Shown here one piece after another: positions 12,837 through 25,000 of a stretch of DNA of 64,000 bases (positions are counted from its first letter, which is position 1; each line of letters begins with the position of its first letter). The stretch comes from Chamaelirium japonicum (lineage: Eukaryota > Streptophyta > Magnoliopsida > Liliales > Melanthiaceae): the NCBI GenBank assembly GCA_947650365.1, contig CANTAL010000148.1, positions 724,304-788,303 on the forward strand, in the 5' to 3' direction. The translations under genes were made by a program, and so were the position numbers. The notes under the pieces were generated by a model that was given only the letters and a program-made list of their open reading frames with translations, did no database searches and had not been told where the DNA came from.

Positions 12837-13673
12837 GAACTGGTGACCTTTTTGTAAAATTATCTTCTGAAAAGTTTATGAATGAGCAATGTCGATTTCA
12901 CCAAAGTATTCAAGCCCAGAAGCTCGGCACGAAAAGAGCTCGCATATTCTACAAAGCGATTCAAGCCGTTGTCATGCGGACTTAAAGCAAGATCAGGTTC
13001 CTCAGAGGTCGCCAGAAAACAACCTTGAGATTCCTGAGGCAGTCCGCCGTTGAGCAGACTTAAAGCAGGACTGGATTCCTCAGAGGCCGCCAATAAGCGA
13101 CCTTGAGATTTCCAGGGTAGTCCGCTGTTTAGAGGACTGTAAGCCTTGCCGGGATCCTTCGCGTTCACCCGCCATGAGCGGAAGCATCCTGGCGTGAATT
13201 AGGGAAACTTGAGAAGGGCGACCACCCTTTCAGGTAGCCCGAACTTCTCTTGGTAACCCCTCTAAGGGCATGTCCAGTATACAGGATCTGTGGGGGAAAT
13301 TAACCGGGCAGGGGGCAGCTAGCACTTACTAGTTTTCTTCAAAATAAAAATGATTTAAATCTCTGAGTGTAGGGAATTTTGTTTAAGTTATTTGGTTCAC
13401 TTGTCTTTTCCTTTTCCGGGCTCAGAGATTATATCGAGATTTAGCGAGCATGCCGAGCTTTTTCGTTTGCATATATTTTAAAATAAAAATGGTTGAATCG
13501 AATTAGTTGCCTCGCCCGGGGTATGATCCTCGAGATCGCTGCAAAGATTGTTAAGCGGACTCGTGGAAGGAGAGAAAGCAAACGCAGAAAAACAGACACA
13601 GAGACGAGCTCAAAAGATGTTTATCATTCATCATTAAGGTTACATCGGCAAGGTTACAAAAAGATAAATGAGC
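12837..13673. other. Element 1 post-pol spacer with short repeats
   Basis: Non-coding. At about 12,960-13,140 it holds roughly two and a half copies of a 76-bp repeat containing ACTTAAAGCA and CCTCAGAGG, homologous to the 78-bp repeats of element 2 at 41,938-42,249. From about 13,340 to 13,500 it is AT-rich, with two AAAATAAAAATG stretches. I see no gene. Confidence 0.75.
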
Positions 13674-16487
13674 CTAGGCTGGGCCCACACCAGCACCATC
13701 GTCATCGCCGCGCTTTCTCTTTTTCGACCTTTCGGCCTTATACTTCTCAATAGCATCCAGCGCGCCCTTTCGAAGGAGCTCGTTGAGCTGCGACTGGAGA
13801 CAGCTTTGCTGAGAGCGGAGGTCTTGGAGATGCATTTCCTGCAGAGTCGCGATCTCATCCCTAGAAGCCACCACCTGACGTTGGAGCTCGGAAAGTTCCT
13901 TCTGGACGGCCTCTTTAGCTTGGCGAGCCTCCTGCAGATCGGATACGGCGCGGGCGCGAGCATCTTCAACCGAAGCTAGCCCCGTGGTGAGGGTGGCAAC
14001 CCGCTGGCACAGTTGGCCAGCCTCCGTGTCAGCGGAGGCGACCTGCTGGCGCAGCTGGTCCACCTCGGCACGGAGCTCGCCGGATCGGTCCATTTTGCGA
14101 ATACGGTGGATATGCTCGTCTACTCTCTTCTCCGAGCCAAGGAGAGTGTCATCGTAGAGGGAGACCATATCCCCCGCGATGCCAGCGACCTCGACGGCGA
14201 GAGCCCGGCTGACCCGCTCCACCTATGGCGAATCAAAACAAGTAGAAGAATAAGGCAAGAAGAAAAAACTGCAACAAAGGAAAGTAGGGGAGATTTTTAC
14301 CTCGACGAGCCGATTGACGAGGATGATGTAGGGAGTCCGGGCGAAAATATTGCGCCCGAGGATCTCCCGCATGAAGTAAGGGGCATGCACATGGTCTCCT
14401 GAGGAGGAGCCCGCTTGGATGTCCTCGGCCTGAGCCGTAGAGGAAGATGCAGCGGCGGCAGCATCGGCGGGCTCGAGCACCGCGGGGGCCACGACCGGAG
14501 CGGGCTCAGCCTCTTGAATGCTGGCACCCCTTTCATTGACAGGGGGTGGCGCGACGGCTCGCCCTTCGTCGGGCATGCCGGGGTCCAAAGCCTCCGAGCT
14601 TGAGCTCGGAAGATCCTCCAGAATGGCCCCCAGGTCCGGAGACTAGTAGACCAGCCCGCCCAGCTCCTCTGTGAGGATGGAACCCTCGGGAGCGTTGGAC
14701 GGAGTGGCGGTTGGCAAGGCCGCTGGGGCGCTGGTCGCCGGAGCGCTGGCGGGCGAGCGGGGAGCAGGGGCCAAGGATGGCCCCTCGAAGGTCGCGGGAG
14801 CGGCAGGCGGTGTGACGGTTGGTGAGTTCGCGGAAGCGGCGGGCGCGTTGGGAGCGGGTGCGGTTGTTGGCACGGCGGGAGGTGCAATAGCGGGCACGCT
14901 GGGAGCAGGTGTGGCCGGTGGTGAAGTTGCGCTGGGAGCAGGCACGGCCGACGGAGAGGCCGCCGCGGCGCTAGCGGGCGCACTGACGGCGCCCGGAGCG
15001 CCCGGAGGGGCCATGCTCGATGGAGTGAGAATGGCCTGCAGAGGAGGCGCGCTCGGCACGGGCAAGCACGAGGAGCTGGGAGCCGGCCCCTCGAAGGGCA
15101 GGGGAGGCACCGCAGCTGTCGGAGCGGATTCGTCCTCCGAAGCCCGCTGCTCCTCCTCGTCCGAGCTGGAGGCGGTGCTGAAATCATCGCCCGATCCCAA
15201 GCCCGCCTCGGTGAGGGCGGCCTTCCTCCGCTCTTCGAGGATCCGATTGAAGGCTTCACGAGCCTGGCGCATGATGTCGTCGTCTACTATCGGGCGGACA
15301 GACGAAGCTTTCTTCTTCTTCTTTTTTTTCTGAGGGGCGCCCTCCATCTCTGAGGTCATCACCGCAACAAAAAGAGGTTTAGAAAGGTCACCTGGGAATC
15401 CGCGCATCAATACTTCAGCCATTGGGGCCTCCACTTCCGCCATGCTAAGAAGAAGCTCGATGCGCGGATCCTCAGGCTCGACAAAAGTGATGCGACGACA
15501 CCGGGGCTCCGGGATTGGGCCCCTCAGAGAGGGAATGGGGGGTAAGGGATTGGTCGCCTGACCTGGAGCTGCTTCGCGGGCTGGAGGCGGCTGAGAGGGA
15601 ACGTCCTCATCGGCGGCCCTAATGGGAGAAGCCCGCTTCTTCCCCTTCTTCGCCGCGGAAGTCCCCGCCCCGGAGGTCACGGGAGCGGCTGTGGAGGTCG
15701 ACCCAGCGCGCCGGGAGACCGCGACCTTCTTCCGCATCACCTTCTGTCGGGTGGTGATGGTTCCGGTCTGGAGATCCTTCCAGAGAAAGGAAAAGTCCGG
15801 CGCGAGGACCTTCTCGGGAGTTCGTCCCTCGAGGAAGTGCAGTATCGTATCGTCGAGAGATTTCTCCCGGGCTGCGGCGATGCACTTTTTCCCCTTGGCC
15901 CGACATTCCACGAACTCCTTAAAGGCAGGAAGAGGCGGTCTATCAGGAAGAGAGGGGTCGTCGGCTCGAGGACCTCGCCATTCGCCATCGATCACGAACG
16001 GGTACTCCTTCCAGTACCGGTCCTTGTTCTCAACGGCGGAGAACGGTAGCACCTCGCCGGAGCGACCTGTGAGGTAGAATAGACCGCAGTCTACCTCGCT
16101 GAAGACGGGTCTCGGTTTGAGGAACCACTTCTTTAGGAGGTAGGCCAGGGGGATCCTCACGTTTAGGGCATCCTCGATTTGAGAAATCCCGTAAAGGATC
16201 CCCCACGAGTTTCTCGGAAGCTGGGTCGGGCATAAGCCCGCCAGCTCCAGGAGCTCGCTGGCCAGATGGTTCAGGGGCAGTCGGAGCCCTGACCATATCT
16301 GCCCCACGGAGACCACGGTACCGGAGAGCGGCCTCCCCGAGCTCGGGAGGGGAAGAATGGCGAGCTCCGGGGGGATGCCCGCCGCGGTTCGCAGACTCTC
16401 GGGGATGGGCGCGCCCCCGATATCGCGAAGCCAGACGACGGCGGGCTCCTTCAGAGGAGCCTCTTCCCCTGAGCTCGGAGCTCGCAC
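13674..16487 (-). pseudogene. Element 1 antisense ORF region, plant gypsy-type putative transposon protein (fossil)
   Basis: Reads against the direction of gag-pol. The first part, about 614 codons ending near 14,643, starts with a domain resembling the plant 'putative gypsy type transposon' family (Pfam PF04195 by recollection): NHLASELLELAGLCPTQL, NSWGILYGISQIEDALNV and LKKWFLKPRP are characteristic. A lysine-rich KKKKKKKASS patch and a long Pro/Ala/Ser-rich tail follow. The downstream part, 13,674-14,222, is a heptad-rich likely coiled coil (LRAEVDQLRQQVASAD, then ELSELQRQV) ending in a basic KRKRGDDD patch. The stretch before it looks intron-like (AT-rich, GT...AG ends on the minus strand), which is inference. 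Extra antisense ORFs between pol and the 3' LTR are known in some Tat elements; their function is unknown. At least one break is present. Confidence 0.75.
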
Positions 16488-17148
16488 CGAGATGGGGGCG
16501 ACATTGAGAGGCTCCTCTCAGGAGGACGCAGCAGCAGCGGCAGCTGAAGAAGAAGCGGCAGCAGAAGAAGCCATGAAAGCGAAAGGTCGCTGGCGAGCTG
16601 CGAGCTAAAAAAGCAAAGGGAGAAGGGAGAGCTATTTTTCACACAGCGGTAAAAGTTCCCCGCCATCCCCTATGTATAGGCAGGTAAGAGGCAGGTGAAT
16701 CGGGCCGCAATAAATGCTCGAGCGCGCTCAGCGAGGCAACGCAACGGCGGTTAAAGTAACAGCTCGTCTTCTCCCAATCGTAAGACGCCACGTGGGCCAC
16801 GCGTGGAAAAAGCTGCACCGACGCCGACACCGTCCTTTTTCTGGCAAAAACAAACGCAAATGAGAAGGGACACATGTCTCGCGCTGATCAGGATCTCATG
16901 ATGAGATTCATTATATCAACCTCGAATCTCGTGTCGCATTTAAGGTGATGCGACCGTCGAAGATTTGGCACGAAACCCGAGCCACAAGATCGCCTGCGGC
17001 CGGAATCTGCAGCTCGCCTGAAGTGGACCCCGACCATATGCGTCTAGCTCGCGCAAAAAGGAGGTCGCCAGTGGTTGGTGCTACCAGCCCGCCAGATGTT
17101 TGCAATAAAACTCCTGAGCAAGCGCCAAGTTTCCTTGGTCGCTCCCTC
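16488..17148. other. Element 1 region between antisense ORF and 3' LTR
   Basis: Non-coding as far as I can see. Its left part has GCAGCAGCGGCAGC-type triplet repeats and lies where a promoter and 5' leader for the antisense ORF would be expected. A weak minus-strand TATA-like word lies near 16,670-16,680. The right part leads into the polypurine tract. Confidence 0.5.
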
Positions 17149-17160
17149 AGGAGGGGGTAA
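17149..17160 (+). other. Polypurine tract of element 1
   Basis: AGGAGGGGGTAA abuts the start of the 3' LTR. The identical word abuts the corresponding LTR of element 2 on the minus strand (39,051-39,062), which supports its role as the plus-strand primer and shows that the two elements are kin. Confidence 0.85.
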
Positions 17161-18472
17161 TTTTGGGGGTAGCTGAAACCCGTCCAGGAGTTGGAACCCT
17201 CAATCCACATGAGCTTGATCGAACGGCTATTAGAAGCGAGATACACATTGGGCTGTATGGACACCTTGTATCTAAGTACATTACATCTAAAGCTCGGTGA
17301 ATCGCTTAGACAAAGTACGCTCAGGAGCTCGCACCCAGCTCGAAAGGAGCTCGGCCCCAGCTCGAAAGGAGCTCGACCCCAGTTCGCAAGGAGCTCATCC
17401 CCATCCCCTGGAGCTCGCCCTCAGTTCACCCCAGCTCACAAGGAGCTCGCCTCCCAGCTCGCAGGGAGCTCGCCCTCAGTTCACCCCAGCTCGAAAGGAG
17501 CTCGCCCCCAGTTCGCAAGGAGCTCGCCAGCAGCCCCTGGAGCTCGCCCACTATTCGCCCTTTTCTGTGGATCTCATAGACCCTAGGAATCCAAGGGATT
17601 AGGAACTCGCCCGGGAGCACGCCCCCATCCCCTGGAGCTCGCCCTCAGTTCGTCATTTTCTGTGGATCTCATAGACCCCAGGAATCCAAGGGATAAGGAA
17701 CTCGCCCGGGAGCACGCCCTCATCCCCCAGCTGGAGAAGAACCTCGCCCCACCTCTCATACTGGAGCCCGCCCCGAGGCTCGTGTGGGAACTTTGGCCAA
17801 AGAGAAAACTTAGAAGGGCATCAACGAACACCGGTAGAACGCTCAAAGAGATCGCTAGGCCATTCCAGTTGTTGAAGAGGTCGCCCTCTCCGGAGCCCGA
17901 CTCTTGGCAATAGGGATAAAGTGGCGGATCGCCCGAACCCATTGTCGAAGAGGTCGCCCTCCTAAGAGCCCGACTCTTGACAAATGCTGCCAGGTGTCGA
18001 AACCCCACTGAAGCTACTGGACGATTGTGATCCACGGAAGCCCGCCCGAGTCGGTTTAAGACCTCCCAGACTTGAACATTCCAGAAAATCCACCTGGCCA
18101 CGACAAGACAGGTACTCTCCCCCACTACTCCGCCAGGCGAGCTAGACGACAAAGGCCGCCAGGGGTCCGATTCCCAAAGATTGTCAGGGACCCATATGGG
18201 TCGAAACGTGGGGATCTAGAAGGTGCTGGAAAAGACTGCCAGGTGTTGCACTCTAGTAGGCCGATGTAAGCTATAAATGCCCACCCCCAGGGTCCAAAGT
18301 ACAGGTTCGAAATCCTCATCCCTACCTCTTTCATCTACGACCACACTCCATCAATCACCTGAGATTGACTTGAGCGTCGGAGGGTCTGCGCTCCTAAGGG
18401 TGCCAGCCGTTCTCACGTTTTTCTTTGTTTTGTAGGTAGCCCGCACGGACCAGCGAAAAATATCTCCGAACA
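17161..18472 (+). repeat. Element 1 3' LTR
   Basis: 1,312 bp, matching 5440-6782 from GCTGAAACCCGTCC to the closing CCGAACA. By-eye divergence is about 4-6%, a little higher in the U3 start than in the TATA-to-end half. It is followed directly by CGATC. Confidence 0.95.
18272..18278 (+). promoter_or_regulatory. Candidate TATA box in element 1 3' LTR
   Basis: TATAAAT at the position homologous to 6582-6588. In a 3' LTR it could only drive transcription outwards into satellite DNA. Confidence 0.5.
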
Positions 18473-18477
18473 CGATC
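18473..18477. repeat. Target-site duplication, right of element 1
   Basis: CGATC directly after the terminal CA, matching 5435-5439. The satellite resumes in the same orientation and register, as expected for a simple insertion. Confidence 0.9.
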
Positions 18478-19102
18478 CATTCTAATTCTTTTATATGATC
18501 CATTCTAATTCATTTGCACGAATGTATCCATTCTAGATCATTCGTACGCTCCATTCTAATTCATTCGTACGCTCCATTCTTATTCATCGCACAAATGTAT
18601 CCATTCTAATTTATTCGTACGATCCATTCAAATTCAATCGTATGATCCATTCTAATTCATTCGCACAAATGTATCCATTTTAATTCAATCATACGATCCA
18701 TTCTAATTTATTCATACGATCCATTCTAATTCATTCGCACGATCCATTCTAATTCATTCGTATAATCCATTCTAATTCATTTGCATGAATATATCTATTC
18801 TAATTCATTCGTATGATCCATTCTAATTTATTCGCTTGATCTATTCTAATTCATTCGTACGATCCATTCTAATTCATTCGTACGATCCATTCTATTTCAT
18901 TCGCACGAATGTATCATACGAATGAATTAGAATGGATCATGCGAATGAATTAAAATGGATCGTACGAATGAATTAGAATGGATCGTACAAATGAATTAGA
19001 AAGGTTACATTTGTGAGAATGAATTAGAATGGATCGTACGAATGAATTAGAATGGATCGTACGAATGGATTAGAATGGATCGTACGAATGACTTAGAATG
19101 GA

Positions 19103-19300
19103 TCATACAAATGAATTAGAAAGGTTACATTCGTGAGAATGAATTAGAATGGATCGTACGAATGAATTAGAATGGATCATGCGAATGAATTTGAATGGAT
19201 CGTACGAATGAATTAGAATGGATTGAACGAATGAATTAGAATGGATACATTCGAGCAAATGAATTAGAATAGATCGTAGGAATGAATTAGAATGGATCAT
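19103..19300 (-). repeat. Recurring 198-bp satellite block, copy a
   Basis: A run of 23- and 28-bp monomers in a fixed order: AAAGGTTACATTCGTGAG, a GAATTTGAATGG monomer, a GATCGAACG/GATTGAACG monomer, a GATACATTCGAGC monomer, then GATCGTAGG. It is open on the minus strand over exactly 198 bp; the ORF is incidental. Near copies occur at 21,834, 31,256 (inverted) and 49,565. Confidence 0.7.
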
Positions 19301-21833
19301 ACGAATGAATTAGAATGGATCGTGCGAATGAATTAGAATGGATTGTACGAATGAATTAGAATGGATACATTCGTGCGAATGAATTAGAATGGATCGGACA
19401 AATGAATTAGAATGGATCGTACGATTCATTCTAATTCGTTCGTATGATCCATTCTAATTCATTCATATGATCCATTCTAACTCATTCGGTGGATCCATTC
19501 TAATTTATTCGTACGATCCATTCTAATTCATTCGCACGATCCATTCTAATTCATTCGTACGATCCATTCTAATTCATTCGCACGAATGTATCCATTCTAA
19601 TTCATTTGTACGATCCATTCTAATTCATTTGTACAATGCGTTCTAATCCATTCGTACGATCCATTCTAATTCATTCCTATGATCCATTCCAATTCATTCG
19701 TATGATCCATTCTAATTCATTCGCTCGAATGTTTCCATTCTAATTCATTCGTACGATCCATTCTAATTCGTTCATACGATCCATTCTAATTCGTTCGTAC
19801 AATCCATTCTAATTCATTCGCACGATCCATTCTAATCCATTCGTACGATCCATTCTAATTCATTCGTACAAATGAATTAGAATGGATCGTATGAATGAAT
19901 AAGAATGGATCGTACGAATGAATTAGAATGGATCGTGCGAATGAATTAGAATGAATCGTACGAATGCATTAGAATGGATACATTCGTGCGAATGAATTAG
20001 AATGGATCGTACGAATGAATTAGAATGGATCATACAAATGAATTAGAAAGGTTACATTCGTGAGAATGAATTAGAATGGATCGTACGAATGAATTAGAAT
20101 AGATCATGCGAATGAATTTGAATGGATCGTACGAATGAATTAAAATGGATCGAACGAATGAATTAGAATGGATACATTCGTGCGAATGAATTAGAATGAA
20201 TCGTACGAATGAATTAGAATGGATCGTACGAATGAATTAGAATGGATCGTGCGAATGATTTAGAATGGATCATACGAATGAATTAGAATGGATCGTACGA
20301 ATGAATTAGAATGGATCGAACGAATGAATTAGAATGGATACATTCGAGCGAATAAATTAGAATAGATCGTAGGAATGAATTAGAATGGATCATACGAATG
20401 AATTAGAATGGATCATGCGAATGAATTAGAATGGATTGTACGAATGAATTAGAATGGATACATTCGAGCGAATGAATTAGAATAGATCGTAGGAATGAAT
20501 TAGAATGGATCATACGAATGAATTAGAATGGATTGTGCGAATGAATTAGAATGGATTGTACGAATGAATTAGAATGGATACATTCGTGCGAATGAATTAG
20601 AATGGATCGTACGAATGAATTAGAATTGATCATGCGAATGAATTAGAATGGATACATTCTTGCGAATGAATTTGAATGGTTCGTACGAATGGATCGTACG
20701 AATGAATTAGAATGGTTAAATTCGTGCAAATGAATTAGAATGGATCGTACGAATAAATTAGAATGGATACATTCGTGCGAATGAATTAGAATGGATCGTA
20801 CAAATGAATTAGAATGGATCGTACGAATGAATTAGAATGGATCATGCGAATGAATTTGAATGGATTGTACGAATGAATTAGAATGGATACATTTGTGTGA
20901 ATGAATTAGAAAGGATCGTGCGAATGAATTAGAATGGATCGTACGAATGAATTAGAATGGATATATTTATGCGAACGAATTAGAATGGGTCGAACGAATG
21001 AATTAGAATGGATACATTTGTGCGAATGAATTTGAATGGATCGTACGAATGAATTAAATGGATCGTACGAATGAATTAGAATGGATACATTTGTGCGAAT
21101 GAATTAGAATGGATCGTACGAATGAATTAGAATGGATTGTACGAATGAATTAGAATGGATACATTTGAGCGAATGAATTAGAATGGATCGTACGAATGAA
21201 TTAGAATGGATCATAGGAATGAATTAGAATGGACCGTGCAAATGAATTAGAATGGATACATTCGTGTGAATGAATTAGAATGGATCGTACAAATGAATTA
21301 GAATGGATCATAGGAATGAATTAGAATGGATTGTGCAAATGAATTAGAATGGATACATTCGTGCGAATGAATTAGAATGGATCGTATGAATGAATTAGAA
21401 TGGATCGTACGAATGAATTAGAATGGATACATTTGTGCGAATGAATTAGAATGGATCGTGCGAATGAATTAGAATGGATCGTACGAATGAATTAGAATGG
21501 ATCGTACGAATGCATTAAAATGGATCGTACGAACGAATTAGAATGGATCATATGAACGAATTAGAATGGATCGTACGAATGAATTAGAATAGATACATTC
21601 GAGCGAATGAATTAGAATGGATCGTACGAATGAATTAGAATGGATCATAGGAATGAATTAGAATGGATCGTGTAAATGAATTAGAATGGATCATAGGAAT
21701 GAATTAGAATGGATCATACAAATGAATTAGAATAGTTACATTCGTGCGAATGAATTAGAATGGATCGTACGAATGGATTAGAATGGATCGTAAGAATGGA
21801 TTAGAATGGATCGTACGAATGAATTAGAATAGA

Positions 21834-22031
21834 TCATACAAATGAATTAGAAAGGTTACATTCGTTAGAATGAATTAGAATGGATCGTACGAATGAATTA
21901 GAATAGATCATGCGAATGAATTTGAATGGATCGTACGAATGAATTAGAATGGATCGAACGAATGAATTAGAATAGATACATTCGAGCGAATGAATTAGAA
22001 TAGATTGTAGGAATGAATTAGAATGGATCAT
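21834..22031 (-). repeat. Recurring 198-bp satellite block, copy b
   Basis: Same monomer order and same length as the block at 19,103-19,300, with scattered substitutions. Confidence 0.7.
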
Positions 22032-25000
22032 ACGAATGAATTAGAATGGACCGTGCGAATGAATTAGAATGGATTGTACGAAAGAATTAGAATGGATACA
22101 TTCGTGCGAATGAATTAGAATGGATCGGACGAATGAATTAGAATGGATCGTACGAATGAATTAGAATGGATCGTGCGAATGAATTAAAATGAATCGTAGG
22201 AATGCATTACAATGGATACATTCGTGCGAATAAATTAGAATGGATCGAACGAATGAATTAGAATGGATCGTGCGAATGAATTAGAATGGATCGTACGAAT
22301 GAATTAGAATGGATCGTGCGAATGAATTAGAATGGATCGTACGAATGAATTAGAATGGATACATACAAATGAATTAGAAAGGTTACATTCGTGAGAATGA
22401 ATTAGAATGGATCGTACGAATGAATTAGAATGGATCGTACAAATGAATTAGAATGGATACATTCGAGCGAATGAATTAGAATGGATCGCACGAATGAATT
22501 AGAATGGATCATAGGAATGAATTAGAATGGATCGTGCAAATGAATTAGAATGGATACATTCGTGCGAATGAATTAGAATGGATCGTACGAATGAATTAGA
22601 ATAGATACATTCGTGCGAATGAATTAGAGTGGATCGTACGAATGGATTAGAATGGATCGTATGAATGAATTAGAATGGTTACATTCGTGCGAATGAATTA
22701 GAATGGATCGTACGAATGGTTTAGAATGGATCGTACGAATGGATTAGAATGGAGCGTACGAATGAATTAGAATGGATACATTTGGGCGAATGAATTAGAA
22801 TGGATCGTACGAATGGATTAGAATGGATTGTACGAATGGATTAGAATAGATCATGCGAATGGATTAGAATGGATCGTACGAATGGATTAGAATGGATCAT
22901 ACGAATGAATTAGAATGGATCATACAAATGAATTAGAAAGGTTACATTCGTGAGAATGAATTAGAATGGATCGTACGAATGAATTAGAATGGATCGTACG
23001 AATAAATTAGAATGGATACATTCGTGCGAATGAATTAGAATGGATCGTACGAATGAATTAGTAGGGATCATAGGAATGAATTAGAATGAATCGTGGAAGT
23101 GAATTAGAATGGATACATTCGTGCGAATGAATTAGAATGGATCGTACGAATGAATTAGAATGGATCGTACGAATGAATTAGAATGGATCGTACGAATGAA
23201 TTAGAATGGATACCTTTGTGCATATGAATTATCCATTCTAGTTCATTCGTACGATCCATTCTAATTCATTCGTACGATCCATTCTAATTCATTCTAATTC
23301 ATTCGTACGATCCATTCTAATTCATTCGCTCGAATGTATCCATTCTAATTCATTCGTACGATCCATTCTAATGCATTCGTACGATCCATTCTAATTTGTT
23401 CGTACGATCCATTCTAATTTATTCGTTCAAATATATCCATTCTAATTCATTCGTATGATCTATTCTAATTCATTCGCACGATCTATTCTAATTCATTCGT
23501 ACGATCCATTGTAATTCATTCGTATGATCAATTCTAATTCATTCGTACAATCCATTCTAATTCAGTCGTATGAATGTATCATACGAATGAATTAGAATGA
23601 ATCGTGCAAATGAATTAGAATGGATACATTCGTGCGAATGAATTAGAATGGATCGTAGGAATGAATTAGAATGGATCGTACGAATGAATTAGAATGGTTA
23701 CATTCGTGCGAATGAATTAGAATGGATCGTACGAATGGATTAGAATGGATCGTACGAATAAATTAGAATGGAACATACAAAAGATTTAGAAAGGTTACAT
23801 TTGTGAGAATGAATTAGAATGGATCGTACAAATGAATTAGAATGGATCGTACGAATGGATTTGAATGGATCGTACAAATGGATTAGAATGGATCGTACGA
23901 ATGGATTAGAATGGATCGCACGAATGAATTAGAATGGATCATACAAATAAATTAGAATGGATCGTACGATCCATTCTAATTCATTTTTCTGATCCATTCT
24001 AATTCATTCGCACGAATGTATCCATTCTAATTCATTCGTACAATCCATTCTAATTCATTCGCACGATCCATTCTAATTCATTCGTATGATCCATTCGAAT
24101 TCATTCCTATGATCTATTCTAATTCATTCGCTCGAATGTATCTATTCTAATTCATTCGTTCGATCAATTCTAATTCATTCGTACGATCCATTCAAATTCA
24201 TTCACATGAATGTATGTATCCATTCTAATTCATTTGCATGAATGTATCCATTCTAATTCATTTGTACGATCCATTCTAATTCATTCGTACGATCCATTCT
24301 AATCCATTCGTACGATCCATTCTAATTCATTCGCACGATCCATTCTAATTCATTCGCACAAATGTATCCATTCTAATTCATTCGTACAATCCATTCTAAT
24401 TCATTCGCATGATCCATTCTAATTCATTCGTACGATCCATTCTAATTCATTTGTACGATCCATTCTAATTCATTTGCATGAATGTATCCATTCTAATTTA
24501 TTCGTACGATCCACTCTAATTCATTCTCACGAATGTATCATACGAATGAATTAGAATGGATTGTACGAATGGATTAGAATGGATCGTACGAACGAATTAG
24601 AATGGATCGTACGAATGAATTCGAATGTATCCATTCTAATTCATTTGTACGATCCATTCTAATTCATTCGTACGATCCATTCTAATTCATTCGCACGAAT
24701 GTATCCATTCTAATGCATTCGTACGATCCATTCTAATTCATTCGTATGATCCATTCTAATCCATTCGTACAATCCATTCTAGTTCATTCGTATGATACAT
24801 TCGTGAGAATGAATTAGAATGGATCGTACGAATAAATTAGAATGGATACATTCGTGCGAATGAATTAGAATGGATCGTACAAATGAATTAGAATGGATCG
24901 TACGAATGAATTAGAATGGATCATGCGAATGAATTAGAATGGATTGTACGAATGAATTGGAATGGATACATTTCTGCGAATGAATTAGAATGGATCGTGC

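Larger units (their letters stand above)
5440..18472 (+). mobile_element. Element 1: Ty3/gypsy LTR retrotransposon, Tat-like, broken fossil
   Basis: A 13,033-bp element with TG...CA ends and CGATC duplications. Parts in order: 5' LTR, primer-binding site, gag, protease, reverse transcriptase, RNase H, a second RNase H, integrase with a GPY-type tail, a non-coding spacer, an antisense ORF region, polypurine tract and 3' LTR. The pol order with integrase last places it in Ty3/gypsy. Two RNase H domains plus an extra antisense ORF between pol and the 3' LTR point to the plant Tat lineage; this is inference from known Tat members. No chromodomain was seen. It is broken, with on the order of ten breaks across gag, pol and the antisense region. 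The two LTRs differ by about 4-6% by eye, suggesting roughly 1.5-2.5 million years at an assumed 1.3e-8 substitutions per site per year. That age is soft because methylated CpG sites mutate fast. Confidence 0.95.

Noticed and set aside
14297-15259. 320-codon minus-strand Arg/Pro-rich ORF
   Set aside because: Another-frame shadow of the Pro/Ala-rich antisense region, with no domain.
14671-15333. 220-codon plus-strand Ala/Gly-rich ORF
   Set aside because: Shadow of the Pro/Ala-rich part of the antisense ORF on the other strand.
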